Shown piece after piece: positions 1-7,448 of a DNA stretch of 20,043 nt. Numbering within the stretch: the stretch's first letter is position 1; every line of letters starts with the position of its first letter. The notes under the pieces were generated by a model. It had not been told where the DNA came from and did not search any database. It saw nothing but the letters and a program-made list of their open reading frames with translations. The DNA comes from RGIG1666 sp045595745 (lineage in GTDB: Bacteria; Bacillota; Clostridia; UBA1381; UBA9506). The stretch covers positions 1 through 20,043 of the forward strand of contig JAZOBB010000035.1 in NCBI GenBank assembly GCA_045595745.1, written 5' to 3'. The translations under genes and the position numbers were made by a program.

Positions 1-818
1 ATATGCGTTGCGATTGTAGGACCAACCTTTTGAATCTGCACTTCTTTCGGATTTAAATTCTCTTCAATTAATGCCTTCATTTCTTCAGCCTCATTAGGCA
101 TAGCTCCGTGAACAATTATTACTGAGGTGTTGCTTTGGTCGTCGCAATCCTCCTGAATCTTTTTAAACAACTTTGCAACGATTTTTTTACTGCCGCGGAT
201 AGTTCCGATAGATTCAATCAAGCCATTTCTGATTGATAAAACAGGTCTTATATCAAGCACATTACCCATAACTAAAGATGCCTTGTTTATTCTTCCGCCT
301 TTTTCAAGATAGGTAAGGGTCTGAGCTGCAACATAAACGTCGTAGCCTTCCATAAACTCCATAATCTGTTGCTTTATCTCGCCAATTTCTTTTCCCTCTT
401 GAGCCAGCCTTGCAGCCTCTTTTGCTGCCTCGGCATAGATATATGCAAAACGCTGAGAATCTACCAACTCAATAACTGCCTCAGGATTTTCTTCCAATAC
501 CATATTTTTAGCAATCTGAGAATTATTAAATGTTCCCGATGCACAGGATGAAATGGATATATAAAGCACCTCGAATCCTTCATCTGTATATTTTTTAAAC
601 ACGTCATACAAATCATTCGGCGTTACCTGCGCTGTAGTAGGAATTTCTTTGCAGGTTTTAAGCTTTTCATAAAACTCATCAGGAGACAAATCAACCCCTG
701 CTTTAAACTGTTCACCATCTACGTTAATTGTAAAGGATACAACATCTATACCCCATTTTTCAACATCTGCACGGGTAATGTCTGATGCTGAGTCTGTAAT
801 AATTTTAATTTTAGCCAT
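1..818 (-). CDS. DegV family fatty-acid-binding protein (3' end cut by window edge)
   Basis: Translating the minus strand from ATG 818-816 gives about 272 residues beginning MAKIKIITDSASDIT, the typical DegV/EDD opening. It continues with TTAQVTPNDLY, SSCASGTFNNSQIA and VDSQRF segments and then a GGRINKASLVMGNVLDIRPVL segment, all characteristic of the family. DegV proteins bind a fatty acid in a cleft between two alpha/beta domains; in Gram-positives the related FakB proteins present fatty acids to the kinase FakA for phospholipid synthesis. Whether this copy works with FakA cannot be judged here. A GGAGAG ribosome binding site lies just upstream (823-830 on the complement). Family members are usually about 280-290 residues, so only the last few residues should be missing at the left edge. 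It follows rodA by 31 bases on the same strand and is probably cotranscribed with it. Confidence 0.93.
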   Translation of the reverse strand, partial: MAKIKIITDSASDITRADVEKWGIDVVSFTINVDGEQFKAGVDLSPDEFYEKLKTCKEIPTTAQVTPNDLYDVFKKYTDEGFEVLYISISSCASGTFNNSQIAKNMVLEENPEAVIELVDSQRFAYIYAEAAKEAARLAQEGKEIGEIKQQIMEFMEGYDVYVAAQTLTYLEKGGRINKASLVMGNVLDIRPVLSIRNGLIESIGTIRGSKKIVAKLFKKIQEDCDDQSNTSVIIVHGAMPNEAEEMKALIEENLNPKEVQIQKVGPTIATH

Positions 819-849
819 AATTCACTCTCCTGTATTTTTAATTTATATT

Positions 850-1971
850 TTAATCTCCAAAATTAATAACTCTGCGTCTGCTCCATACTGACTGAAGCAG
901 TCCGATAGCCATAAAATTCGTCAAAATCGACGAACCGCCATAGCTTACAAACGGCAGCGGAATACCTGTTACGGGCATTAAGCCTATGCACATACAGATA
1001 TTTTCAAAGGTATGAAAAGTATACATTGCAGCAAGACCTATACACATATAACTGCCCATATCATTTTTTGCCTTTTGTGCGATATAAATGCATCGCGCAA
1101 TCAAAACCACCAAAAGTGCTAAAATAAGCAGCGTTCCGACAAAGCCAAATTCTTCACCTATCACACCATAAATAAAGTCGGGATTTTTTTCGGGCAGCAT
1201 AGCAAGCTGATTCTGCGGTCCTTGCATATATCCTCTGCCAAAGACCTGGCCCGAGCCGATTGCAATTTTTGACTGCATTACCTGAAAGCCTGCACCGGCT
1301 GCATCCCGCTCAGGATTTAAAAATACCAAAATTCTGTTTTTCTGATAATCCGAAAGCAAAAACCACGCAAGCGGTGCTAGCGCAAGACCTGTGCCAATTG
1401 CGGCAAAAACATATTTATATGATATACCTGCAACAAACATCATACAGATAAACATAAACAAAAATACAAGTGCCGTTCCTGTATCGTTCTGCAGGATGAC
1501 CAGTCCGAATAATATCGCAAAGTGCAAAAATAATGCAAGCACCGTTCGTATAGAATTTAGGCTTTCTTTAACCTTTGTAAGATGCACCGAAAAAGTAATG
1601 GCAAACGAAAGCTTTACAAGCTCGGATGGCTGAATGCCTATTCCGGCTACACGAATCCAGCTGTTTGCTCCTGTTTCTTCTTTTCCCTCTCCGAAAATAA
1701 GTACAAAAATTAAAATTCCTATACTGCCCAAAAAGATATATTTGGTAATTTCTGAATAGCTTTCATAATCAAACCATGCCAAAGCAAACATCAGTAATAT
1801 ACCTAAAACAGCCGCCGAAATCTGCACCACCATTTGTCTTGTTCCGGCATCTAAGCTGCGGGTTGCAGAAAACACGGCAATAAAACCGCATACACAAAGC
1901 AAAACCGCGGTAACTAACAATACATAATCCAGTTTTTGAAAATAAGTTTTTAAAACACGTTTATTTAACAT
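850..1971 (-). CDS. rodA: RodA, SEDS-family peptidoglycan glycosyltransferase
   Basis: This 373-residue multi-pass membrane protein of the SEDS family (RodA/FtsW/SpoVE) polymerises lipid II into glycan strands for lateral wall growth, together with a class B PBP. About ten hydrophobic segments are visible. Family landmarks in order are QPSELVKLSF (114-123), NDTGTA (162-167), PEKNPDFIYGVIGEE (260-274), which holds the catalytic aspartate (D265 here), and GIPLPFVSYGGSS (336-348). The short N-terminus and the wording of the last motif favour RodA over FtsW, but no mreBCD or PBP2 neighbour is present to settle the paralogue. The start ATG 1971-1969 has an AAGGGA-type ribosome binding site at 1977-1985. 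Transcription probably starts from the promoter at 2015-2043, divergent from the AraC-family gene, and continues into the DegV gene. Confidence 0.92.
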   Translation of the reverse strand: MLNKRVLKTYFQKLDYVLLVTAVLLCVCGFIAVFSATRSLDAGTRQMVVQISAAVLGILLMFALAWFDYESYSEITKYIFLGSIGILIFVLIFGEGKEETGANSWIRVAGIGIQPSELVKLSFAITFSVHLTKVKESLNSIRTVLALFLHFAILFGLVILQNDTGTALVFLFMFICMMFVAGISYKYVFAAIGTGLALAPLAWFLLSDYQKNRILVFLNPERDAAGAGFQVMQSKIAIGSGQVFGRGYMQGPQNQLAMLPEKNPDFIYGVIGEEFGFVGTLLILALLVVLIARCIYIAQKAKNDMGSYMCIGLAAMYTFHTFENICMCIGLMPVTGIPLPFVSYGGSSILTNFMAIGLLQSVWSRRRVINFGD

Positions 1972-2014
1972 AAATTTCCCTTCTTAAACGATATGTATAT
2001 ATGTCATCAATCTT

Positions 2015-2043
2015 ATTATAACAGTTATTTTGTCCGCGGTAAA
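2015..2043 (-). promoter_or_regulatory. Probable sigma-A promoter for rodA-degV
   Basis: On the complement, TTTACC (2043-2038) is followed after 17 bases by a perfect TATAAT (2020-2015). The -35 box matches 4 of 6 consensus bases. The site lies about 45 bases upstream of the rodA start and points toward it. Confidence 0.6.
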
Positions 2044-2072
2044 GAAAAAAAACAAAATTCATAAAAAAATTA

Positions 2073-2101
2073 TAGACTTTTTACGAATTTGACTGTATAA
2101 T
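2073..2101 (+). promoter_or_regulatory. Probable sigma-A promoter for the AraC-family gene
   Basis: TAGACT (2073-2078), a 17-base spacer and TATAAT (2096-2101) stand about 55 bases before the regulator's start. The two divergent promoters lie in one roughly 180-base A+T-rich region, so one bound protein could affect both. I saw no obvious palindromic operator. Confidence 0.55.
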
Positions 2102-2155
2102 TAATATATACCAAAAAATAACGGATTTCATTAATTTTTTAAAGAGGTGGTTTTA

Positions 2156-3070
2156 ATGCCGCACACAGCAGGGCAGTTACCAAAGGCATGGGAAGAGTTA
2201 GTAGACACACTATCTTATATGCCTGCTATCGTAAAAACCATAGAAAAAATACATGATTCAAACTGGTCTACAACAACAAATCAGCACGATTATTATGTAA
2301 TGGTTTATATAAAAAAAGGTAATGCTACCTACGAAATTGAGGGAATTGACGTAAATATGACCCCCAATTCAATCGTTATAATAAAGCCCCAGCGAGCTCA
2401 TAAGTTTATAGTAAAGTCTGATAGCTGCGAATCTATCGTTTTAAGTTTTAAATTTAAGTCGCAAAAAGACGACCTTACAAGTCACGCATCATTAAACGAT
2501 TTTATCGAGTATATAGAAGATGATGCAACCGGTGATTTTATTCACTTAAAACTAAACAAAAAAAATGATATAGTTCATGTTATGAATCGAATTTTGCGCG
2601 AACGAATGAAATATCAGGTTTGGGGCGATTTTTTAAGCTGTCTTTTGATTATGGAGCTTTTTGTGCTTTTATCACGCACACTAAAGCAGGAGTGGGAGCA
2701 AAGTGCCAAAAACCGCAACTTAAAGCTTCATGAGCTGTTGGTTATTGCCAAAGAATATATCGACAACAACTACGCAAAAGAGCTTACTCTTTCTCAGGTT
2801 GCAAAATACATTTATCTTTCTGACAGCTATTTTGCACACAGCTTTAAAGATAAATTCGGCATAAGCCCTAAAAGCTATCTTTTAAAGGTCAGAATAGAGG
2901 CTGCAAAAGAGCTTTTAGAAAATACTGACTCTAAAATATCAGATGTAGCACTATCTGTCGGCTTTTCAAGCCAGCAAAGGTTTAACGATATTTTCAGGAA
3001 AAACACAGGTATGACACCACTTAAATACAGACAAAAAAGCAAGTTAGAAAGAATGAATAAGGTTGAATAA
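2156..3070 (+). CDS. AraC/XylS-family transcriptional regulator with N-terminal cupin-type sensor
   Basis: The 304-residue protein has an N-terminal beta-rich sensor region (about residues 40-120, including a DVNMTPNSIVIIKPQRAHKF stretch typical of AraC cupin pockets) and a C-terminal double helix-turn-helix of about 100 residues. The C-terminal part shows the classic AraC signature: LTLSQVAKYIYLSDSYFAHSFKDKFG, then ISDVALSVGFSSQQRFNDIFRK and the closing TGMTPLKYRQ. Such proteins usually bind a small ligand, often a sugar, and activate a nearby operon. No sugar-utilisation operon is adjacent, so the target is unknown; its divergent neighbour rodA is an unlikely classical partner. I chose ATG 2156 because AGAGGTGG (2143-2150) sits 5 bases before it. 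The alternative GTG at 2147 lies inside that ribosome binding site. A hairpin follows 8 bases after the stop. Confidence 0.9.
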   Translation: MPHTAGQLPKAWEELVDTLSYMPAIVKTIEKIHDSNWSTTTNQHDYYVMVYIKKGNATYEIEGIDVNMTPNSIVIIKPQRAHKFIVKSDSCESIVLSFKFKSQKDDLTSHASLNDFIEYIEDDATGDFIHLKLNKKNDIVHVMNRILRERMKYQVWGDFLSCLLIMELFVLLSRTLKQEWEQSAKNRNLKLHELLVIAKEYIDNNYAKELTLSQVAKYIYLSDSYFAHSFKDKFGISPKSYLLKVRIEAAKELLENTDSKISDVALSVGFSSQQRFNDIFRKNTGMTPLKYRQKSKLERMNKVE

Positions 3071-3078
3071 GATATAAG

Positions 3079-3110
3079 AGAAAAGCATTGCTTAAAAGCA
3101 ATGCTTTTCT
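3079..3110 (+). terminator. Hairpin terminator after the AraC-family gene
   Basis: A perfect 13-bp inverted repeat (3079-3091 and 3098-3110, AGAAAAGCATTGC and its complement) encloses a 6-base loop. The descending arm ends TTTTCT, but a true T-run does not follow, so termination may be partial. Confidence 0.6.
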
Positions 3111-3156
3111 ACATTTATTAAACAAATTTGGTTTCTAATAATTAGCTTTACATCAT

Positions 3157-3206
3157 TAATGTTATTCTTTTGGTCTTTTTGCGCTCCAGAACTTTTTTAC
3201 ATCCCC
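3157..3206 (+). repeat. Truncated copy of the 3' end of the 11111-11341 element
   Basis: Bases 3175-3206 match 11310-11341 at 30 of 32 positions by eye, including the shared run ACTTTTTTACATCCCC-like end. Weaker, gapped similarity continues left to about 3157 (AATGTTATTC against AATGCTTTTC). No partner for the left arm of the element lies upstream, so this copy cannot form the closing helix. It sits in the leader region of the DUF421 gene, 64 bases before its start. Confidence 0.7.
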
Positions 3207-3269
3207 TTTTTACATAAAACACAAAAAACTGCTCATACTACCTTTGAAAAACATCAGGAGGTATTAAGT

Positions 3270-3953
3270 ATGTTAGTTGCATTTGTAAGAACAATAATTT
3301 TATACATATTGGTTGTAGCTGCACTAAGGCTTATGGGCAAGCGGCAAATTGGTCAGCTTCAACCATCTGAGTTAGTTATTACAATGATGATTTCTGAGCT
3401 TGCCTCTATTCCTCTTGAAAATACAGGTACACCGCTTGCAAGCGGTGTTATTCCTATTTTAACGCTTATAATTGCTGAAGCGACCTTTTCGTTTTTAACA
3501 TTAAAAAGCAAAAAAATAAGAAAAATAATGTCTGGCTCGCCCACTATTTTAATATCAAAAGGGCAAGTATTAGAAAAAGAAATGGAGCGACTTCGCTTTA
3601 ACATAGACGACCTTATGGAAGAATTAAGAGCAAACGGATATGCAAATTTAATGGATGTTGAATATGCAATAATAGAAACTACGGGTATGCTCAGTATAAT
3701 TCCCAAATCAAACAAACGACCCGTAACACCGGCTGATTTAGATATGACCCCAGAATATGAAGGCTTGCCGTTTTTGCTTGTAGCAGACGGAATAATAAAT
3801 CAAATGGCATTAAAAAGCGCAGGTCTTACTGTAGACTTGCTGAAAGAAAAGCTTAAAGAGTTTGACGTAACCGAAATAAAAGATGTTTTTATAGCATCAC
3901 TCGACACATCCGGAAATTTATTCGTACAAAAAAAGTATAAAAAAGATAAATAA
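3270..3953 (+). CDS. YetF-like DUF421 membrane protein
   Basis: The 227-residue protein matches the DUF421/YetF family. It has two to three N-terminal membrane segments (about 5-22, 34-50 and 58-75) with the hallmark LRLMGKRQIGQLQPSELVI stretch, then a cytoplasmic domain with SGSPTILISKGQV and MERLRFNIDDLMEELRANG, and a VEYAIIETTGMLSIIPKS strand. YetF-type proteins are studied in Bacillus in connection with spore germination and membrane or envelope function, but the biochemical role is not settled. The start ATG 3270 is chosen over an upstream in-frame ATG (3159) because AGGAGG (3256-3261) sits 8 bases before it and the extra residues come from repeat-like DNA. The DUF4363 gene follows after 13 bases, a pairing common in Clostridia that suggests a two-subunit complex. 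Confidence 0.9.
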   Translation: MLVAFVRTIILYILVVAALRLMGKRQIGQLQPSELVITMMISELASIPLENTGTPLASGVIPILTLIIAEATFSFLTLKSKKIRKIMSGSPTILISKGQVLEKEMERLRFNIDDLMEELRANGYANLMDVEYAIIETTGMLSIIPKSNKRPVTPADLDMTPEYEGLPFLLVADGIINQMALKSAGLTVDLLKEKLKEFDVTEIKDVFIASLDTSGNLFVQKKYKKDK

Positions 3954-3966
3954 CGGTGGTGATATT

Positions 3967-4347
3967 TTGAAAATTTTTGCAGGTGCTATGGTTGCTCTTT
4001 TAATAATTATTGCAGGAACAAACATATATTCTGACCGTATGAATAAAAGTTTGGATGATATGAAAAGCCAGATTGATGAAATTATTATTTATGCCGACAA
4101 AGAAGAATGGCAAGATTGCGACAAAACCTTTAATGATTTTAATAAGCATTGGCAAAACGACGTTCGGTGGTTTTCTGTATTCATTCACGGAGATAAAATT
4201 TCTTTAATGAACGAGGTTATCTGCGAGCTTGAAACCTTTATCGGTTACGAAAATACAGAACACAGCGTAGCCAAAGCAAAGATATTAAAAAATCATTTTA
4301 AAAGCATATCCGAAAACGAACGGCTTAACGCAGAAAATTTATTTTAA
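3967..4347 (+). CDS. DUF4363 family protein, membrane-anchored, TTG start
   Basis: This 126-residue protein has one N-terminal hydrophobic segment (about residues 4-19, AGAMVALLIIIAG) followed by a soluble helical domain rich in charged residues, with WQDCDKTFNDFNKHW and VRWFSVFIHGDKISLMNEV as its most distinctive stretches. This layout fits DUF4363, a family of unknown function found beside DUF421 genes in spore-forming Clostridia. The helical domain would face outside the cytoplasm. The start is TTG 3967, supported by GGTGGTGAT (3955-3963) directly upstream; no ATG is better placed. It starts 13 bases after the DUF421 stop, so the two are almost certainly one operon. Confidence 0.82.
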   Translation: MKIFAGAMVALLIIIAGTNIYSDRMNKSLDDMKSQIDEIIIYADKEEWQDCDKTFNDFNKHWQNDVRWFSVFIHGDKISLMNEVICELETFIGYENTEHSVAKAKILKNHFKSISENERLNAENLF

Positions 4348-4413
4348 TCCGCTAACCACCGCACCGTTTTTGGCATATAATACAGTATACCGGTCGCGGC
4401 CGTTTATATATAG

Positions 4414-4471
4414 CGGCAAAATGTGCAGCTAAAAAACGCTGTGCATTTTGCCGATTGCAATTTTTATTTTT
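4414..4471 (+). terminator. 16-bp hairpin with T-rich tail before the cysteine-rich gene
   Basis: Arms 4414-4429 and 4438-4453 pair over 16 bp around an 8-base loop. The only non-Watson-Crick pairs are a tandem U-G/G-U (424-425 with 442-443), which hold only in a plus-strand RNA. The tail (4454-4471) is T-rich but starts with ATTGCAA. It probably ends DUF421-DUF4363 transcription. Because it lies only 12 bases before the next gene's effective ribosome binding region, it could also act as an attenuator for that gene. Confidence 0.6.
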
Positions 4472-4482
4472 CGGAGGATATG

Positions 4483-4650
4483 ATGACTAATATCAATTGT
4501 TCAAAAAACTGTATATATCAAAAGGATGGAAAATGCAGTTATGATAATGTAGGTTTTTGTGAGACACACATTGAAAAGGACAATGATGGCTGCTTGTATC
4601 AGATGACTACTGAACAAGCTGAAAAACTAAATATCAAAGCAATACAGTAA
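4483..4650 (+). CDS. 55-residue cysteine-rich protein
   Basis: This small soluble protein begins MTNINCSKNCIYQKDGKC and carries cysteines at 6, 10, 18, 26 and 37, spaced C-x3-C-x7-C-x7-C-x10-C. It resembles short clostridial proteins with the NINCxxNCIYQxxGKC opening, which databases often label, probably wrongly, hydroxymyristoyl-ACP dehydratase. The cysteine spacing suggests metal binding, but this is inference. Start choice: GGAGG (4473-4477) is 5 bases from ATG 4483 and only 2 from ATG 4480, so 4483 is preferred. A longer in-frame reading from 4423 would run through the preceding hairpin and is unlikely. The stop codon is inside the left arm of a strong terminator, so this is a self-contained unit. 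Confidence 0.75.
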   Translation: MTNINCSKNCIYQKDGKCSYDNVGFCETHIEKDNDGCLYQMTTEQAEKLNIKAIQ

Positions 4651-4673
4651 ACATATTTTACTGTATTTTTTTT
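4641..4673 (+). terminator. Intrinsic terminator overlapping the end of the cysteine-rich gene
   Basis: A perfect 11-bp stem (4641-4651 with 4657-4667, AATACAGTAAA) has a 5-base loop and runs into eight consecutive T (4666-4673). The stop codon TAA at 4648-4650 lies inside the ascending arm. Confidence 0.88.
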
Positions 4674-4706
4674 ATTTGTATGGTAAAACTATCTTTATAA
4701 AAGCTA

Positions 4707-4782
4707 AGATGCCAAAGCATCTGTATTTCGCCCTATCTGCCCACGATACGAGCGACAAAGTTTATAATGTGGGCAGAAAGGC
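4707..4782 (+). promoter_or_regulatory. Structured 5' leader of adhE
   Basis: Two hairpins can be drawn. The first is AGATGC/GCATCT with a CAAA loop (4707-4722). The second has 8-bp arms CTGCCCAC (4737-4744) and GTGGGCAG (4769-4776), extendable by GCC/GGC (4730-4732 with 4780-4782). The last pairing would occupy part of the AGAAAGG ribosome binding site at 4775-4781. TATC/GATA (4734-4737 with 4745-4748) offers an alternative pairing of the left arm. I could not match this to a known riboswitch. A TATAAT at 4763-4768 lacks a good -35 box. Confidence 0.45.
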
Positions 4783-4791
4783 TTGGTAAAA

Positions 4792-7395
4792 ATGGCAAAA
4801 TCTGCAGAGGCAAAAAAAGAAACAGACATAAAGCAAATGATTGATTCATTAATCGAAAATGCTGAAACCGCACTAGCTGAATATATGAATCTGTCGCAAG
4901 AGCAGGTAGATAACATAGTTCATCAAATGGCACTTTCAGGAATCGACAGGCATATGGATATTGCAAAAGCTGCAATAGAAGAAACCAAACGCGGTGTTTT
5001 TGAGGACAAGGTTATTAAAAATCTTTTTGCAACCGAATATATATGGCACTCGATAAAATATCAAAAAACGGTCGGAATTATTGACGAAAGCGAACAAGAG
5101 GGGTATGTTGACATAGCTGAACCCGTAGGAATAGTCGCAGGAGTTACACCTGTTACCAATCCCACCTCTACCACTATGTTTAAATCCCTAATCTGCGCTA
5201 AAACACGTAACCCCATTATTTTTGCTTTTCATCCGTCATCGCAAAAATGTTCTGTTATGGCAGCAAAAATAATGTTAGACGCGGCAATAGAGGCAGGTGC
5301 TCCAAAGTACTGCATACAATGGATTGAAACCCCGTCAATCGAGGCAACTCGCGAGCTGATGAACCACCCGGGAATATCTTTAATTCTGGCAACAGGCGGT
5401 TCTGCGATGGTCAGAGCTGCATACAGCGCAGGAAAGCCGGCTTTAGGTGTAGGACCGGGAAACGTTCCCTGTTATATTGAAAAAACGGCAGATGTAAGCC
5501 GTGCCTGCACCGACCTCATTCTTTCAAAAAGCTTTGACAACGGTATGATTTGTGCATCTGAGCAGGCTGTAATCGTGGATAAAGAAATTCAGGACAAATT
5601 CGAAAACTTTATGCAAAACTACGGTTGCTATTTTTTAAATGACGACGAAGTAGCCAAAGTTTCTGACTATGTAATCTCTCCTGAAAGCCAGTCGGTAAAT
5701 TCTGCCGTCGTGGGAATGCCCGCATACGAAATTGCTAAAAACGCAGGCGTAAATGTTCCAAAAACCACAAAAATTCTTATTGCCCGAACAAGCGGTGTTG
5801 GACCTGAATATCCGTTATCCCGCGAAAAGCTGTCACCCGTTTTGGCATACTTTGTTGTAGACGATTATAAAGAAGGCTTTAAAATCGCAAAACAAATGCT
5901 AGAGTTCGGCGGTTTGGGACATTCTGCTGTTATTCACTCTAATGATACAGAGCTTTGCAAGCAATATGGCAGAGAAATGAAGGTAGGTCGTGTTATAGTA
6001 AACTCTCCCTCTTCTCAAGGTGCAATAGGCGATATTTATAACACCAACACACCATCTTTAACACTCGGCTGTGGCTCGTTTGGGCGCAACTCCACAACCT
6101 CTAACGTATCAAGCGTTAATCTTATTAATAAAAAGCGACTTGCCAGGAGAAAAGTTAATATGCAATGGTTTAAAATTCCGCCTAAAATTTATTTCGAAGA
6201 GGACTCCGTTCAATATCTGCAAAAAATGCCTGATATTACCCGTGCTTTTATCGTAACCGACAATATGATGGTACAGCTTGGCTATGTTGACCGTGTACTT
6301 TATAATCTGCGCAAGCGCAAGGAGTATTGTCACAGCGAAATTTATGCTGACGTTGAGCCTGACCCGTCAGTTGAAACAATAATGCGTGGTGTAGATGCAA
6401 TGAATAAGTTTAAACCCGACGTAATCATTGCTTTAGGCGGTGGCTCGGCTATGGATGCGGCAAAAGGAATGTGGCTTTTTTATGAGCATCCTGAAACAGA
6501 TTTTGACGGCTTAAGACTTAAATTCTTAGATATAAGAAAAAGAGCCTTTCACTTCCCTAAGCTGGGAGCAAAAGCACAAATGGTTTGCATTCCTACCACT
6601 TCGGGAACAGGGTCTGAGGTAACCTCTTTTTCTGTTATAACGGATAAATTGAATGGAAATATTAAATATCCTTTAGCTGACTATGAGTTAACACCTGATG
6701 TCGCTATTATAGACCCTCAGTTTGTATATTCGCTTCCTAAGGGAGTAACTGCCGACACAGGTATGGACGTTTTAACCCACGCAATCGAGGCATATGTGTC
6801 GGTCTTAGCATCTGACTATACAGACGGCTTAGCAATGAAGGCTATCGAGCTGGTATTTGCAAATCTTCCCAAAGCATATTCAAACGGAAACGACCGCGAT
6901 GCACGCGAAAAAATGCATAATGCATCTGCTATAGCAGGCATGGCATTTACAAATGCATTTTTAGGGCTTAACCACTCAATGGCTCACAAATTAGGCGGTG
7001 AATTTCACGTTGCACACGGCAAGGCAAATGCAATTTTATTGCCTTATGTTATAGGCTATAATGCTGATAAACCAACAAAATTTGCATCGTTCCCTAAATA
7101 CGGAAAGTTTGTTGCAGATGAAAAATATGCGCAAATCGCGCGTCATTTGGGGTTAGAAGCTAAAACAGCACAACAAGGAGCAGAAAATCTGATAACCGCA
7201 ATCAGAAAGCTTATGAAAATTTTAGATTACCCCATGACCTTAAAGGAAATAGGAATCCCCGAAAAAGAATTTTTAAGTAAGCTTGATAAACTGTCAGAAA
7301 ATGCTTTTGAGGACCAGTGCACAACAGCAAATCCCAGATATCCGCTGGTTTCGGAAATTAAAGAGCTTTATAAAACGGCATATTACGGAAAATAA
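4792..7395 (+). CDS. adhE: Bifunctional acetaldehyde-CoA/alcohol dehydrogenase
   Basis: At 867 residues this is a full-length AdhE, which reduces acetyl-CoA to acetaldehyde and then ethanol, using two NADH; the protein typically forms spirosome filaments in the cytoplasm. The N-terminal CoA-acylating aldehyde dehydrogenase half (about 1-440) shows PVGIVAGVTPVTNP (111-124), GVGPGNVPCYI (219-229) and SFDNGMICASEQ with the catalytic cysteine at 254. The C-terminal iron-type alcohol dehydrogenase half (about 455-867) shows ALGGGSAMDAAKG (near 546), PTTSGTGSEVTS (near 600), GMDVLTHAIEAY (near 655) and NHSMAHKLGGEFHVAHG (near 725-741), which supply the aspartate and three histidines that bind iron. 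ATG 4792 is chosen; AGAAAGG lies 10 bases upstream, while the in-frame TTG at 4783 is only 1 base from it. It is monocistronic, between two terminators, with a structured leader. Confidence 0.97.
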   Translation: MAKSAEAKKETDIKQMIDSLIENAETALAEYMNLSQEQVDNIVHQMALSGIDRHMDIAKAAIEETKRGVFEDKVIKNLFATEYIWHSIKYQKTVGIIDESEQEGYVDIAEPVGIVAGVTPVTNPTSTTMFKSLICAKTRNPIIFAFHPSSQKCSVMAAKIMLDAAIEAGAPKYCIQWIETPSIEATRELMNHPGISLILATGGSAMVRAAYSAGKPALGVGPGNVPCYIEKTADVSRACTDLILSKSFDNGMICASEQAVIVDKEIQDKFENFMQNYGCYFLNDDEVAKVSDYVISPESQSVNSAVVGMPAYEIAKNAGVNVPKTTKILIARTSGVGPEYPLSREKLSPVLAYFVVDDYKEGFKIAKQMLEFGGLGHSAVIHSNDTELCKQYGREMKVGRVIVNSPSSQGAIGDIYNTNTPSLTLGCGSFGRNSTTSNVSSVNLINKKRLARRKVNMQWFKIPPKIYFEEDSVQYLQKMPDITRAFIVTDNMMVQLGYVDRVLYNLRKRKEYCHSEIYADVEPDPSVETIMRGVDAMNKFKPDVIIALGGGSAMDAAKGMWLFYEHPETDFDGLRLKFLDIRKRAFHFPKLGAKAQMVCIPTTSGTGSEVTSFSVITDKLNGNIKYPLADYELTPDVAIIDPQFVYSLPKGVTADTGMDVLTHAIEAYVSVLASDYTDGLAMKAIELVFANLPKAYSNGNDRDAREKMHNASAIAGMAFTNAFLGLNHSMAHKLGGEFHVAHGKANAILLPYVIGYNADKPTKFASFPKYGKFVADEKYAQIARHLGLEAKTAQQGAENLITAIRKLMKILDYPMTLKEIGIPEKEFLSKLDKLSENAFEDQCTTANPRYPLVSEIKELYKTAYYGK

Positions 7396-7399
7396 ATGT

Positions 7400-7438
7400 A
7401 ATTATAGGGGCGATTCGTGAATCACCCCTATAATTTTT
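7400..7438 (+). terminator. Terminator after adhE, at a convergent junction
   Basis: Arms 7400-7410 and 7425-7435 (AATTATAGGGG and complement) pair perfectly. Above a C-A mismatch, GATT/AATC extends the stem around a CGTG loop. The T-run is 7434-7438. It separates adhE from the opposing LRR gene; the opposite direction has no clean T-run, so use by that gene is less certain. Confidence 0.8.
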
Positions 7439-7448
7439 AATATTGCTA

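Noticed and set aside
369..551. Plus-strand 60-codon frame opposite DegV
   Set aside because: It is an antisense shadow of a clear DegV coding region.
3159..3269. N-terminal extension of the DUF421 protein from ATG 3159
   Set aside because: AGGAGG with ideal spacing supports ATG 3270; the extension is translated repeat DNA and does not resemble the family's N-terminus.
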